A stretch of DNA of 8,742 nucleotides from Paracoccaceae bacterium (GTDB lineage Bacteria > Pseudomonadota > Alphaproteobacteria > Rhodobacterales > Rhodobacteraceae). The stretch covers positions 1-8,742 of the forward strand of contig JALSHL010000291.1 of the NCBI GenBank assembly GCA_026982255.1. The letters are read 5' to 3'. Numbering within the stretch: position 1 is the stretch's first letter; each line of letters begins with the position of its first letter. The translations under genes were made by a program, and so were the position numbers. The notes under the pieces were generated by a model. The model ran no database searches and was not told the DNA's origin. It saw only the letters and a program-made list of their open reading frames with translations. Below, in pieces: positions 1 to 6,272 of this stretch.

Positions 1-689
1 GAGCGCCCCTCGTTGACGAAACGCAACTGCACATCCTGCGTGCCGGTTTCGGCGGTGCCCAGCGGCATATCGATGTTCTGTTGCCGGATCAGGTGGGAAA
101 TATCGCTGACCGACAGACCGTATTGCTGCAACAGGTCGGCCGAGACCTCGATCTGCCACTGCCGTTGCGACAGGCCCTTGACCTTCACGGCGGCGACATT
201 GTCGATCCCGAACAATTTCTGTTCCAGATAGTTCCCGTAGCTTTCCAGATCGGCAAAGGACATATCCCCCTGCACCGCGATCGCCACCACCAGATCGGTG
301 GTGAACAGCTGGCTGACCACCGGCGTATCGGCGCTGTCGGGAAAATCCGTGATCGCGGCGATCTCCGCATCCACATCGCTCATGAAACGTCCGGCATCGC
401 CACCCGGCTTCATCGTCGCCACGGCACTGGCCACATTGTCCTGCGCCGTGCAGGTCAGTTCCTCGAGGTTGTCGACCCCTTTCAGCGCATCGGATACCCG
501 CAGGCAGATCGCATCCTCCACATCCGCCGCACTGGCACCGCGATAGCCGACGACGATGCTCGCCTCGGTCGGGGAATAGTCCGGAAAAGTCTCGCGCACC
601 AGCAGCGGCGCGGACAGCACCCCCATTGCCAGCAGCACCACCAGCAACAGGTTGGAGGCGGTCGGATGTCCGGCAAACCAGCGTATCAT
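1..689 (-). CDS. RND efflux pump permease subunit, N-terminal part (runs off left edge)
   Basis: Inner-membrane proton-driven pump subunit of the AcrB/MexB class, which exports hydrophobic compounds through a tripartite envelope complex. Only the first 229 codons are in the window; complete members have roughly 1000-1150 residues. The protein opens with MIRWFAGHPTASNLLL, typical of this family, then one transmembrane helix at about residues 9-31, then periplasmic porter-domain sequence including GYRGASAADVEDAI, which matches the family's conserved PGAS-type segment. The proton-relay residues of later helices lie outside the window, so competence cannot be judged. The ATG shares four bases (ATGA) with the stop of the membrane fusion protein gene upstream, so the two are translationally coupled; a GGGGGA stretch lies about 7 nt before the start. 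The reading frame is open to the edge. Substrate unknown; no outer-membrane channel gene is visible. Confidence 0.93.
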   Translation of the reverse strand, partial: MIRWFAGHPTASNLLLVVLLAMGVLSAPLLVRETFPDYSPTEASIVVGYRGASAADVEDAICLRVSDALKGVDNLEELTCTAQDNVASAVATMKPGGDAGRFMSDVDAEIAAITDFPDSADTPVVSQLFTTDLVVAIAVQGDMSFADLESYGNYLEQKLFGIDNVAAVKVKGLSQRQWQIEVSADLLQQYGLSVSDISHLIRQQNIDMPLGTAETGTQDVQLRFVNEGR

Positions 690-2029
690 GGCGTTTCCCC
701 CGCAGCGGCAGCCTTCAGCGCCTGTTCGGCATCCGTATCGCGTTCCGCCATCAGCCGGATACCGTCGATAGCCGGAACGATATCGTCCAGAACCACCTGT
801 TCCCCGATCTCCAGACCGCCGGTAACCACCACCAGCCCGTTCTGGCGGAAGGCGGTCTCCACATCGCGCCGCTCCAGCCGGCTGTCGGCATCAACAAGAT
901 AGACCTGTCCTTCGTGTAGGGCCGCCTGCGGGATCACCAGAGCAGGCGCCGGCGCAGGCACACGGACCGAGCCTTTGACAAACATGCCTTTCGGCAAGGG
1001 AGGATCGGCCAGCGGGTCGGCCATACTGTCCTCCTGCGGAATATGCAGCACCACCCCGACGGTGCGGGTTGCGGGGTCGATACCGTTGGCGATGCGGATC
1101 ACTTCGGCAGGCCATATCTGCTCCTCTCCGATCAGGCGCACATCGGCATCCAGCACCCCGAGGTCGAGCGTATCGCCGGACGGAAGCGCGCCCAGCACGC
1201 GACGCAAACTTTGCATCGGCACCTGAAGCACCACCTCGGCGGCCTCGGTCCCGTCGCCGGAAAACAGCAGCTGGCCGGGGTTTACATACTGGTATTGCAC
1301 GACCTTGACCTCGCCAATGCGCAAATCGAAGGGGGCGCGGATTTTGGTATCCTCCAGATCCCGCGCCACCTGCGCCTGTTTTGCCGTGGCGCGGTCACGT
1401 TGCGTGGCCAGCCGTTCCAGCTGTATCGGGATGACGTTGATCTGGTTTTCCAGTGTGCGCACCGCCTGTCGCTGCTGCAATGTCGCGCGCAACTGCGTGT
1501 CCAGCACCGATTGCGCCATGGCACCGGAATCGACCAGCGCGCGCGTGCGTTCCAGATCGGCCTCGGCCAGTTCCAGCCGCTGCCGCTCCAGTTCCAGCAA
1601 CGAAACTACATTGGCCTGCTCCTGCCGCAACTGCGCGATTTCCGCATCGATTCCGGCAATTTCCGCCGCGGCCTCGGTCAGGGCCAGTTCATAGGCGGCG
1701 GGATCGACCTCCAGCAGCAGGGTTCCTTCGGGCAGCAGCGCGCCGCTCTCCAGATCGGGATGGCGATAGATCACCGAACCCTTGACGTTGGAAACCGCGC
1801 TCCAGCTGCGCACCGGACGGGCCGTGCCGAATCCGGCAGCCTCGATCACCAGCGGATAGTTTTGCGCCGGGATCACCCGCACGGCCTTTTGCGTTTCCGC
1901 CACCTCGACCCGCGCCGGCGGCTGGCGTTTCGAGACAAAATTGGCGATAATCGCCACTCCGGCAAATACAGCAACGGCGACAATCACAATCCGCAACAGT
2001 TTCGTCCGCATCCGCGTTTTCGTTTCCAT
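686..2029 (-). CDS. RND efflux pump membrane fusion protein (HlyD/AcrA family)
   Basis: Periplasmic adaptor linking an RND permease to an outer-membrane channel. It has 447 residues. A membrane anchor spans about residues 11-32, with no lipobox cysteine, so it is anchored by the helix rather than by lipid. The first lipoyl half covers about 62-110, followed by a long alpha-helical hairpin rich in Leu, Gln, Glu and Arg at about 111-225. The second lipoyl half begins at TKIRAPFDLRIGEV (228-241) and runs to about 256. A beta-barrel follows at about 265-358, with VPMQSLRRVLG inside it, and then the membrane-proximal domain from about 360 to the end, including ALVIPQAALHEGQVYLVD. The start codon is preceded by GGGAAAG (2034-2040 on the complement), a modest ribosome-binding site. 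Its stop overlaps the permease start by 4 bp. An 89-bp gap with a predicted promoter separates it from the solute-binding gene upstream. A short Asp/Pro-rich stretch (SMADPLADPPLP, 335-346) looks like a family-variable loop. Confidence 0.93.
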   Translation of the reverse strand: METKTRMRTKLLRIVIVAVAVFAGVAIIANFVSKRQPPARVEVAETQKAVRVIPAQNYPLVIEAAGFGTARPVRSWSAVSNVKGSVIYRHPDLESGALLPEGTLLLEVDPAAYELALTEAAAEIAGIDAEIAQLRQEQANVVSLLELERQRLELAEADLERTRALVDSGAMAQSVLDTQLRATLQQRQAVRTLENQINVIPIQLERLATQRDRATAKQAQVARDLEDTKIRAPFDLRIGEVKVVQYQYVNPGQLLFSGDGTEAAEVVLQVPMQSLRRVLGALPSGDTLDLGVLDADVRLIGEEQIWPAEVIRIANGIDPATRTVGVVLHIPQEDSMADPLADPPLPKGMFVKGSVRVPAPAPALVIPQAALHEGQVYLVDADSRLERRDVETAFRQNGLVVVTGGLEIGEQVVLDDIVPAIDGIRLMAERDTDAEQALKAAAAGETP

Positions 2030-2075
2030 TGTTCTTTCCCGACGGTTTTCCGGCCCTGAAGCGACCGTTGCAGGG

Positions 2076-2104
2076 ACTATAAGTAATAGGTTGATAACTT
2101 ACAA
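2076..2104 (-). promoter_or_regulatory. Predicted sigma70-type promoter of the efflux genes
   Basis: On the minus strand TTGTAA (2099-2104, 4 of 6 matches to TTGACA) and TATAGT (2076-2081, 5 of 6 matches to TATAAT) are separated by exactly 17 bp. This would place transcription start near 2069, about 40 nt before the fusion-protein ATG. The short AT-rich tract stands out from the GC-rich surroundings. This is pattern matching only. If real, it lets the efflux pair be expressed independently of the sensor operon. Confidence 0.5.
2081..2100. repeat. Imperfect palindrome inside the efflux promoter, candidate operator
   Basis: AAGTAAT (2081-2087) and ATAACTT (2094-2100) form an inverted repeat with 6 of 7 positions matching across a 6-bp centre. 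The element fills the spacer between the predicted -10 and -35 boxes. A repressor bound there would block RNA polymerase, as TetR- or MarR-family regulators of RND pumps often do. No such regulator gene is in the window, so the assignment is inferential. Confidence 0.35.
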
Positions 2105-2118
2105 GACAGACCGCGCAT

Positions 2119-3162
2119 TTATCGCACAAACTGTTCCATCGAGCTTGTCCAGTTCTGCAGGAAGCTCTGCTTTTTCAACCGGTCCAGAAACACCAGTAGT
2201 CCGGGGCCGAGCCGTATGGGCCGCGCCGCGCTGTTTTCCTGCAACCCCGAGGCCTTGACCGGCGGCAGGCTGGTCCGCTCCGTCAGCGCCGGCCTGCTGT
2301 CCAGCGTGGCCAGAGAATCGACCATCAACCCCGCCTCGGAAGGATGCGGCGCGTTGACCGGAACCAGCACGGTGCGAAGCATGACATTCACATAGTCTTC
2401 GAACAGGATAATCCTGATTCCCGGATAATCGGGCAGCCGCGACATCGCATAGCTGCCGACTACGTTATACGCCAGCGCCAGCCGGCCGGAGGCCACATCA
2501 CGGATCATATCGCCCGACCCGCCATACAGACGGGCGTGCAGCCGCCCCATGACCTCGGTCAGCCGCCAGTAGGAATCGGAATTGCGCGAATCCTGCGTCG
2601 CGAACAGGTATCCGGCCCCCGAAATCCGCACATCGTAGGTTCCGATCCGCCCCGCAAACCGGTCGGGATTTTCCCGCAACAGGGAAATCAGCTCCTCGCG
2701 GGTTTTCGGCGGCTCCATACCGGCAAAGTCCGCCTCGGAAATCACCAGAACCGCCGGTTCCTGCGTAAAGGCGAATATCTGGTTGCGCCACTTGGCCCAG
2801 TCCGGCAACGCCTCGGTCGCGAAAGAGCTGTAGGCCAGCGCAAAACCGTCGTTGGCCAGTTTCGTCTGCAGGTCCATGGCCGAGGAAATCGCCAGATCGA
2901 ACGGTTCCTGCTCCTCGTATATCGCCCGCATCAGTTCCGTGCTGCTGGCAATGACATAATCGATACCGACGCCCGGATTCTGTCGCTGGAATTCCAGAAT
3001 GATCGGTTCGAATACATTGATATCGGCCGTCGAGATTATCCGCAGCGTAACCGCACCCTCCGGCGCCGGATAGTGCCGTTCGCCCTCGATCTCGAAGGCC
3101 GTCGCCGCGCCGAGCGACAGAATCCAGACAGTCAGTGCAGTGGCAAGACAAGCGAAACGCAT
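2119..3162 (-). CDS. Orphan periplasmic ABC-type solute-binding protein in a two-component operon (FbpA/PgtC-like)
   Basis: A 347-residue secreted binding protein of the type II periplasmic fold. A signal peptide spans about residues 1-22, with cleavage after AATA. The mature part shows a class-typical opening TLRIISTADINVFEPIILEF (40-59), an SSTELMRAIYEE segment, and a central ISGAGYLFATQD-like block shared with the PgtC/FbpA group. No adjacent tyrosine pair like that of the ferric-ion binders is apparent, so iron as ligand is not supported. The start overlaps the histidine kinase gene by 31 bp; GGAGGG (complement of 3172-3177) sits 9 nt upstream, and the signal peptide only makes sense from this ATG, so the overlap is probably genuine. 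No ABC permease or ATPase gene is present on either side. Known parallel: PgtC, a periplasmic protein that modulates its sensor kinase PgtB. I infer a sensory rather than transport role; the ligand is unknown. An ordinary ABC receptor with permeases encoded elsewhere is the alternative. Confidence 0.85.
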   Translation of the reverse strand: MRFACLATALTVWILSLGAATAFEIEGERHYPAPEGAVTLRIISTADINVFEPIILEFQRQNPGVGIDYVIASSTELMRAIYEEQEPFDLAISSAMDLQTKLANDGFALAYSSFATEALPDWAKWRNQIFAFTQEPAVLVISEADFAGMEPPKTREELISLLRENPDRFAGRIGTYDVRISGAGYLFATQDSRNSDSYWRLTEVMGRLHARLYGGSGDMIRDVASGRLALAYNVVGSYAMSRLPDYPGIRIILFEDYVNVMLRTVLVPVNAPHPSEAGLMVDSLATLDSRPALTERTSLPPVKASGLQENSAARPIRLGPGLLVFLDRLKKQSFLQNWTSSMEQFVR

Positions 3163-4514
3163 GCGCCCGGTCCCTCCGTATTTGTGCGGATCTTGACGCG
3201 GCCCTTGTGGGCGCGCGCAACCACATCCACAATAGTCAGACCCAACCCCGAACCGACAACATCGGCCACATTCCCCCCGCGGGCAAACCGTTTGGTCAGC
3301 CCGCCGGTGTTGACATCCCCGAAACCGCGCCCCTGGTCCCTGAACGAGATCTCGTAGTGCCTGTCGACGGTGATCGTCACCGTGATTTCGCTGTCGGCGG
3401 GCGAATACTTGATCGCGTTGTCCAGAATATTCCGCAACGCGCTTTGCAGCAGGATCGGGTCGCCGACGAAAGGCAAGGGGCGCTCCGGAATATCCAGCAC
3501 CAGCGCAATATCCTTCAATCCGGCGGTCGGTTGCAGATGCGCGCAGGTCTCGCGCGTGACCTCGCCCAGATCGAACCGTGTCTCCTGCAGGTGATCGGTG
3601 CGGAACGTCACCATCGCATGGTCCAGCAACTGGCCGGCGGAACGGGAGCTTTCATCGACCGCACGGATCATCTCACGCAACGCCTGCCGGTCCTCGGGCT
3701 TGTCCAGTCGCCGCAAGGCCACTTCGGCCTGCGTGCGAACCACGGCAAGCGGTGTCCGCACCCGGTGGGCGGCTTCGGCCACCAGTTCCTCGGACTGGGC
3801 AAGGGCCGCCCGAAGGCGGGCCATGAAATTGTTGAGCGCCGCCACCAGCGGCAGCAATTCGCCGGGAATTTCGGTTCTGACCGGTCGCAGATCGTGCGGA
3901 CCGCGCCGCTTGATCGACTGGGTCATCCGGTTCAGCGGCAACAACGCCGATTGCGCCGCCAGCAGGCTGAGCAGGGTTGCGAACAGAAACAGCCCTATAC
4001 CGACCGCCACAGAGGTCGCGGAAATTTTCGAGGTGATCGCCGCAAGGCCGGAACGGGTTTGCGCCACCACAATCGCCGCCCTGATCGCCTGCCCGCCGGA
4101 ACTGACCGTGCGGCCGACCGCGACCGACCTGACTTCCTCTCCCCGGAAATCGAGAGTCGAGAACACCGGCTCCGACGGTTTCGGAAAATGCGCGGGTGCA
4201 GGCAGATCATCATAGCCGGTCAAGGTCTCGCCATCGACAATGACCCGATAGAAGACACGGTCCTGACTGATGGACCCCAGCATGGAAAGTGCGGAATAGG
4301 GCAGTTCCAGACTGATCCGCCCACGCTCCGAATATATCGCATCGGCAATCGAGGTGGCCGAGGCCGCAAGGATATTGTCCTGCGTATCGCTCGCCGCCTG
4401 CCCCGCCACCGCGCGGACGATCAGAAAAAACGCCAGCGACAGCACCGCCGCAATAAGCGAAAGCTGCACCACCAGCCGGCGACGGATGGACCCTTTGCCA
4501 AGCATCGCTCTCAT
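3132..4514 (-). CDS. Sensor histidine kinase, TctE-like
   Basis: Inner-membrane kinase of 460 residues, partner of the response regulator encoded just upstream. Two transmembrane helices (about 15-37 and 166-187) flank a periplasmic sensor region of about 130 residues that resembles the 2CSK_N domain of tricarboxylate sensors. A HAMP-like linker follows from about 192. The phosphoacceptor is H250 in AAHRVRTP, a variant of the usual HELRTP. The ATP-binding domain has an N-box with N362 and N366 (NILDNAIKYSP), a G1 box DQGRGF (D393, G395, G397) and a G2 box GSGLGLTIV (421-429), so it should be catalytically complete. The chosen ATG overlaps the regulator stop as ATGA; a second in-frame ATG nine bases on would remove only three residues. 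The frame stays open further upstream, but that is antisense-like read-through of the regulator gene. The gene overlaps the downstream solute-binding gene by 31 bp. The ligand is inferred to be a carboxylate from family and from the divergent importer. Confidence 0.92.
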   Translation of the reverse strand: MRAMLGKGSIRRRLVVQLSLIAAVLSLAFFLIVRAVAGQAASDTQDNILAASATSIADAIYSERGRISLELPYSALSMLGSISQDRVFYRVIVDGETLTGYDDLPAPAHFPKPSEPVFSTLDFRGEEVRSVAVGRTVSSGGQAIRAAIVVAQTRSGLAAITSKISATSVAVGIGLFLFATLLSLLAAQSALLPLNRMTQSIKRRGPHDLRPVRTEIPGELLPLVAALNNFMARLRAALAQSEELVAEAAHRVRTPLAVVRTQAEVALRRLDKPEDRQALREMIRAVDESSRSAGQLLDHAMVTFRTDHLQETRFDLGEVTRETCAHLQPTAGLKDIALVLDIPERPLPFVGDPILLQSALRNILDNAIKYSPADSEITVTITVDRHYEISFRDQGRGFGDVNTGGLTKRFARGGNVADVVGSGLGLTIVDVVARAHKGRVKIRTNTEGPGACVSLVLPLH

Positions 4515-5179
4515 GTTTTCCCGGTCAGGCGATAGCCCAGCCCGCGCACCGTCTCGATCCGGGCAGCCGAGCCTTCCAGCTTCTTTCGCAACCGGCCGAC
4601 GTAAACCTCGATCGCGTTTTCCGATACGTCCTCGGTAAAGGAAAACAGCCGGTCCATCAGATGCGGTTTCGAGAAAATCTGCCCCGGTGCCGCAAAAAAT
4701 ACTTCCAGCAAACGCAACTCGCGATTCCGCAGCGGTTCGACCCGACCGGCAATGGAAATCGTGCCGGCAAGCGAATCGAAATCCACGCCCGCGAAGTGCC
4801 GCATGTTGTCTGCCGCTCCGCCACGGCGGCGCAAAACAGCACGGCAACGGGCCTCCAGTTCCGAAAAATCGAACGGTTTTACGATGTAGTCATCCGCCCC
4901 GAGATCGAGCAGCCCCACCCTGTCGGTAATCTGGGAACGTGCCGTCAGCACGATCACCGGCGTCCGGTCCGTGCGGCTCCTGTGTGCTTTCAGGAAATTA
5001 CGGCCATCCCCGTCCGGCAACATAATATCCAGCAATATCAAATCGTAAGACGCAACCTCTATAAAACTGTTCGCTGTCGCCAGATCCTCCGCATGGTCCA
5101 GAACATGCCCGTCTAGCGCCAGACGGTCGACAAGCGCCCGGGCAAGCTGTGCATTGTCTTCGACGAGCAGAAACCTCAT
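4511..5179 (-). CDS. tctD: OmpR/PhoB-family response regulator, TctD-like
   Basis: DNA-binding transcriptional regulator of 222 residues, the full length for the family. The receiver domain covers about 1-115, with acidic residues E7 and D8, phosphoacceptor D51 in LLDIMLPDGDG, T79 and K101 (VKPF), all present. A winged-helix domain covers about 128-220, with the recognition helix region ENAIEVYVGRLRKKL and the closing wing ETVRGLGYRL. AGGA lies 8 nt before the ATG. It is the first gene of the leftward operon and overlaps the kinase by 4 bp. It probably activates the divergent tricarboxylate transporter genes, as TctD does in Salmonella, and may control itself through the repeats in the shared intergenic region. 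Family assignment is firm. The TctD label rests on the TctE-like partner and the neighbouring tctCBA. Confidence 0.92.
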   Translation of the reverse strand: MRFLLVEDNAQLARALVDRLALDGHVLDHAEDLATANSFIEVASYDLILLDIMLPDGDGRNFLKAHRSRTDRTPVIVLTARSQITDRVGLLDLGADDYIVKPFDFSELEARCRAVLRRRGGAADNMRHFAGVDFDSLAGTISIAGRVEPLRNRELRLLEVFFAAPGQIFSKPHLMDRLFSFTEDVSENAIEVYVGRLRKKLEGSAARIETVRGLGYRLTGKT

Positions 5180-5201
5180 GCGGCGGATCCTTTCCCGGGG
5201 C

Positions 5202-5222
5202 GTGACAGGTTCGTGTCAGGTT
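5202..5222. promoter_or_regulatory. Tandem 11-bp-spaced repeat, candidate response-regulator box
   Basis: GTGACAGGTT (5202-5211) and GTGTCAGGTT (5213-5222) are direct repeats differing at one base, with start points 11 bp apart. OmpR/PhoB-family regulators bind head-to-tail half-sites with this one-turn periodicity, and the minus-strand reading (CTGACA then CTGTCA) resembles PhoB-type half-sites. The same bases also form an inverted repeat, TGACA-N6-TGTCA. The site lies 23 bp upstream of the regulator ATG and 81 bp upstream of tctC, so it could serve both directions. Binding is inferred. Confidence 0.45.
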
Positions 5223-5238
5223 AGCGGCTTTAGCTGCC

Positions 5239-5268
5239 ACAATGTGCGGACCAACGTCCGTATGTCAA
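5239..5268 (-). promoter_or_regulatory. Possible promoter of the regulator-kinase operon
   Basis: A perfect TTGACA lies on the minus strand at 5263-5268. The best downstream match to a -10 box is CATTGT (5239-5244, 3 of 6) at an 18-bp spacing, which is weak. An inverted repeat, CGGAC (5247-5251) and GTCCG (5256-5260) around CAAC, fills most of the spacer. If used, transcription would start near 5232 and the tandem repeat at 5202-5222 would be transcribed, which would favour autorepression when the regulator binds. Low confidence because of the poor -10. No clear promoter boxes for tctC were found in the plus direction, as expected for an activator-dependent promoter. Confidence 0.3.
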
Positions 5269-5290
5269 ACGAGATAACAATATTCCAACC

Positions 5291-5297
5291 AGGAGGA
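5291..5297 (+). promoter_or_regulatory. Strong ribosome-binding site deciding the tctC start
   Basis: AGGAGGA is followed after a short spacer (AGGAGG to ATG is 7 nt) by the ATG at 5304. The reading frame is open for another 50 codons upstream, but those residues are polar and cross the regulatory region, whereas translation from 5304 begins directly with a signal peptide. The near-perfect Shine-Dalgarno fits the high expression expected of a periplasmic receptor. Confidence 0.85.
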
Positions 5298-5303
5298 AGA
5301 CAC

Positions 5304-6272
5304 ATGAAAACTCGATTGTTCAAGGTGCTGCTGACCAGCGCGGTTCTGGGACTGGGTGCAACGGGTGCTGCCACGGCGGCCGAATGTATCGCACCGGCAA
5401 ACCCGGGCGGCGGATGGGACTTCACCTGTCGCCAGGTCGGCAAGATCATGTTCGATATCGGCGCCGTAGACAAACCGGTCCAGGTCACCAACATGGCCGG
5501 CGGCGGCGGTGGTCTGGCCTTCAACTATGTAGTCAGCGAACGCAACGACGACCCCGAACTGATTGTAGCCGCCTCCTCGGCCACGACCACCCGTCTGGCG
5601 CAGAATGCCTATGCCGGCATGACCGCCGACCAGGTGCGGTTTGTCGGTGCCATCGGTATTGACCCCGGCGTGATCGTCGTAGCGGCCGACAGCCCGTATA
5701 AAACACTTTCGGACCTGCTCGATGCCATCGTGGCCGATCCTGCGGCGTTTACATTCGCAGGCGGCTCGGCAGTCGGCGGCTTCGACCATATGAAACCGCT
5801 GATGCTGCTGCAGCGCGCAGGGCTGACCGATATTACCAAGGTCAAATATATCGGTCTCGACGGAGGCGGCGATGCCATCACCCAGACTATCGGCGGCTTT
5901 ACACAGGCCATGACCGGCGACATGTCCGAGGTCGTGGGCTTCCTCAAATCCGGCGATATCCGCGTTCTTGCGGTGCTGTCGGACGAACGGGTTCCGGGCT
6001 TCGACGATATCCCGACGGCAGTCGAGCAGGGATATGACGTTGTGGCCGGCAACTGGCGTGGCCTCTATATCCCGCGCGGGGTCTCGGATGAAACCTTCCA
6101 GAAATGGGCCGGACGCCTGCAGCAGGTCGCCGACTCCGACGAATGGAAAGAGGCAATGGCCGCAAACGGTCTGGCTCCCTTCACTCTGGTCGGAACCGAC
6201 TTCCAGAACTACATCGATAACCTGATCATCGAAATCCGCCAGATGAGCAAAGACATCGGGGTTATCCAGTAA
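5304..6272 (+). CDS. tctC: Tripartite tricarboxylate transporter, periplasmic solute-binding receptor TctC
   Basis: High-affinity periplasmic receptor of the TTT family (Bug/TctC), delivering a carboxylate to the TctA-TctB membrane complex. It has 322 residues, the usual length. A signal peptide spans about 1-26 (ending ATAA before ECIAPA). The motif CIAPANPGGGWDFTCR (28-43) is the TctC hallmark: the PGGG-W-D loop (34-39) forms one side of the ligand pincer, and GGSAVGGFDH (153-162) corresponds to the second. C28 and C42 are the only cysteines in the mature protein and are placed to form a disulfide. The stop codon overlaps the tctB start by one base (TAATG). The ligand cannot be read from sequence; TctC relatives bind citrate, other carboxylates or aromatic acids. 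The divergent sensor operon suggests induction by the transported compound. Confidence 0.95.
   Translation: MKTRLFKVLLTSAVLGLGATGAATAAECIAPANPGGGWDFTCRQVGKIMFDIGAVDKPVQVTNMAGGGGGLAFNYVVSERNDDPELIVAASSATTTRLAQNAYAGMTADQVRFVGAIGIDPGVIVVAADSPYKTLSDLLDAIVADPAAFTFAGGSAVGGFDHMKPLMLLQRAGLTDITKVKYIGLDGGGDAITQTIGGFTQAMTGDMSEVVGFLKSGDIRVLAVLSDERVPGFDDIPTAVEQGYDVVAGNWRGLYIPRGVSDETFQKWAGRLQQVADSDEWKEAMAANGLAPFTLVGTDFQNYIDNLIIEIRQMSKDIGVIQ

Noticed and set aside
2054..2075. Inverted repeat CCCTG-N12-CAGGG in the gap before the membrane fusion gene, considered as a terminator for the sensor operon.
   Set aside because: The stem is only 5 bp with a 12-base loop and no following T run, and it lies at and beyond the predicted start of the efflux transcript.
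2344..3357. Long plus-strand open frame of 337 codons opposite the solute-binding gene, and a similar 466-codon frame at 3135-4535.
   Set aside because: Both are antisense shadows with Arg/His/Gln-rich composition and no recognisable domains, while the opposite strand encodes well-defined proteins.
3804..3822. GC-rich stem with a TTCG loop on the minus strand inside the histidine kinase gene.
   Set aside because: It contains a mismatch, sits in the middle of coding sequence and is the kind of structure that arises readily in GC-rich genes.
4515..4847. In-frame upstream extension of the histidine kinase to 571 residues.
   Set aside because: The extra 111 residues overlap the response regulator gene and are Cys/Arg-rich with no domain; the ATGA overlap start gives the normal kinase architecture.
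5154..5303. Fifty-codon upstream extension of tctC.
   Set aside because: It would run through the divergent regulatory region and put polar sequence ahead of the signal peptide; a strong ribosome-binding site supports the start at 5304.
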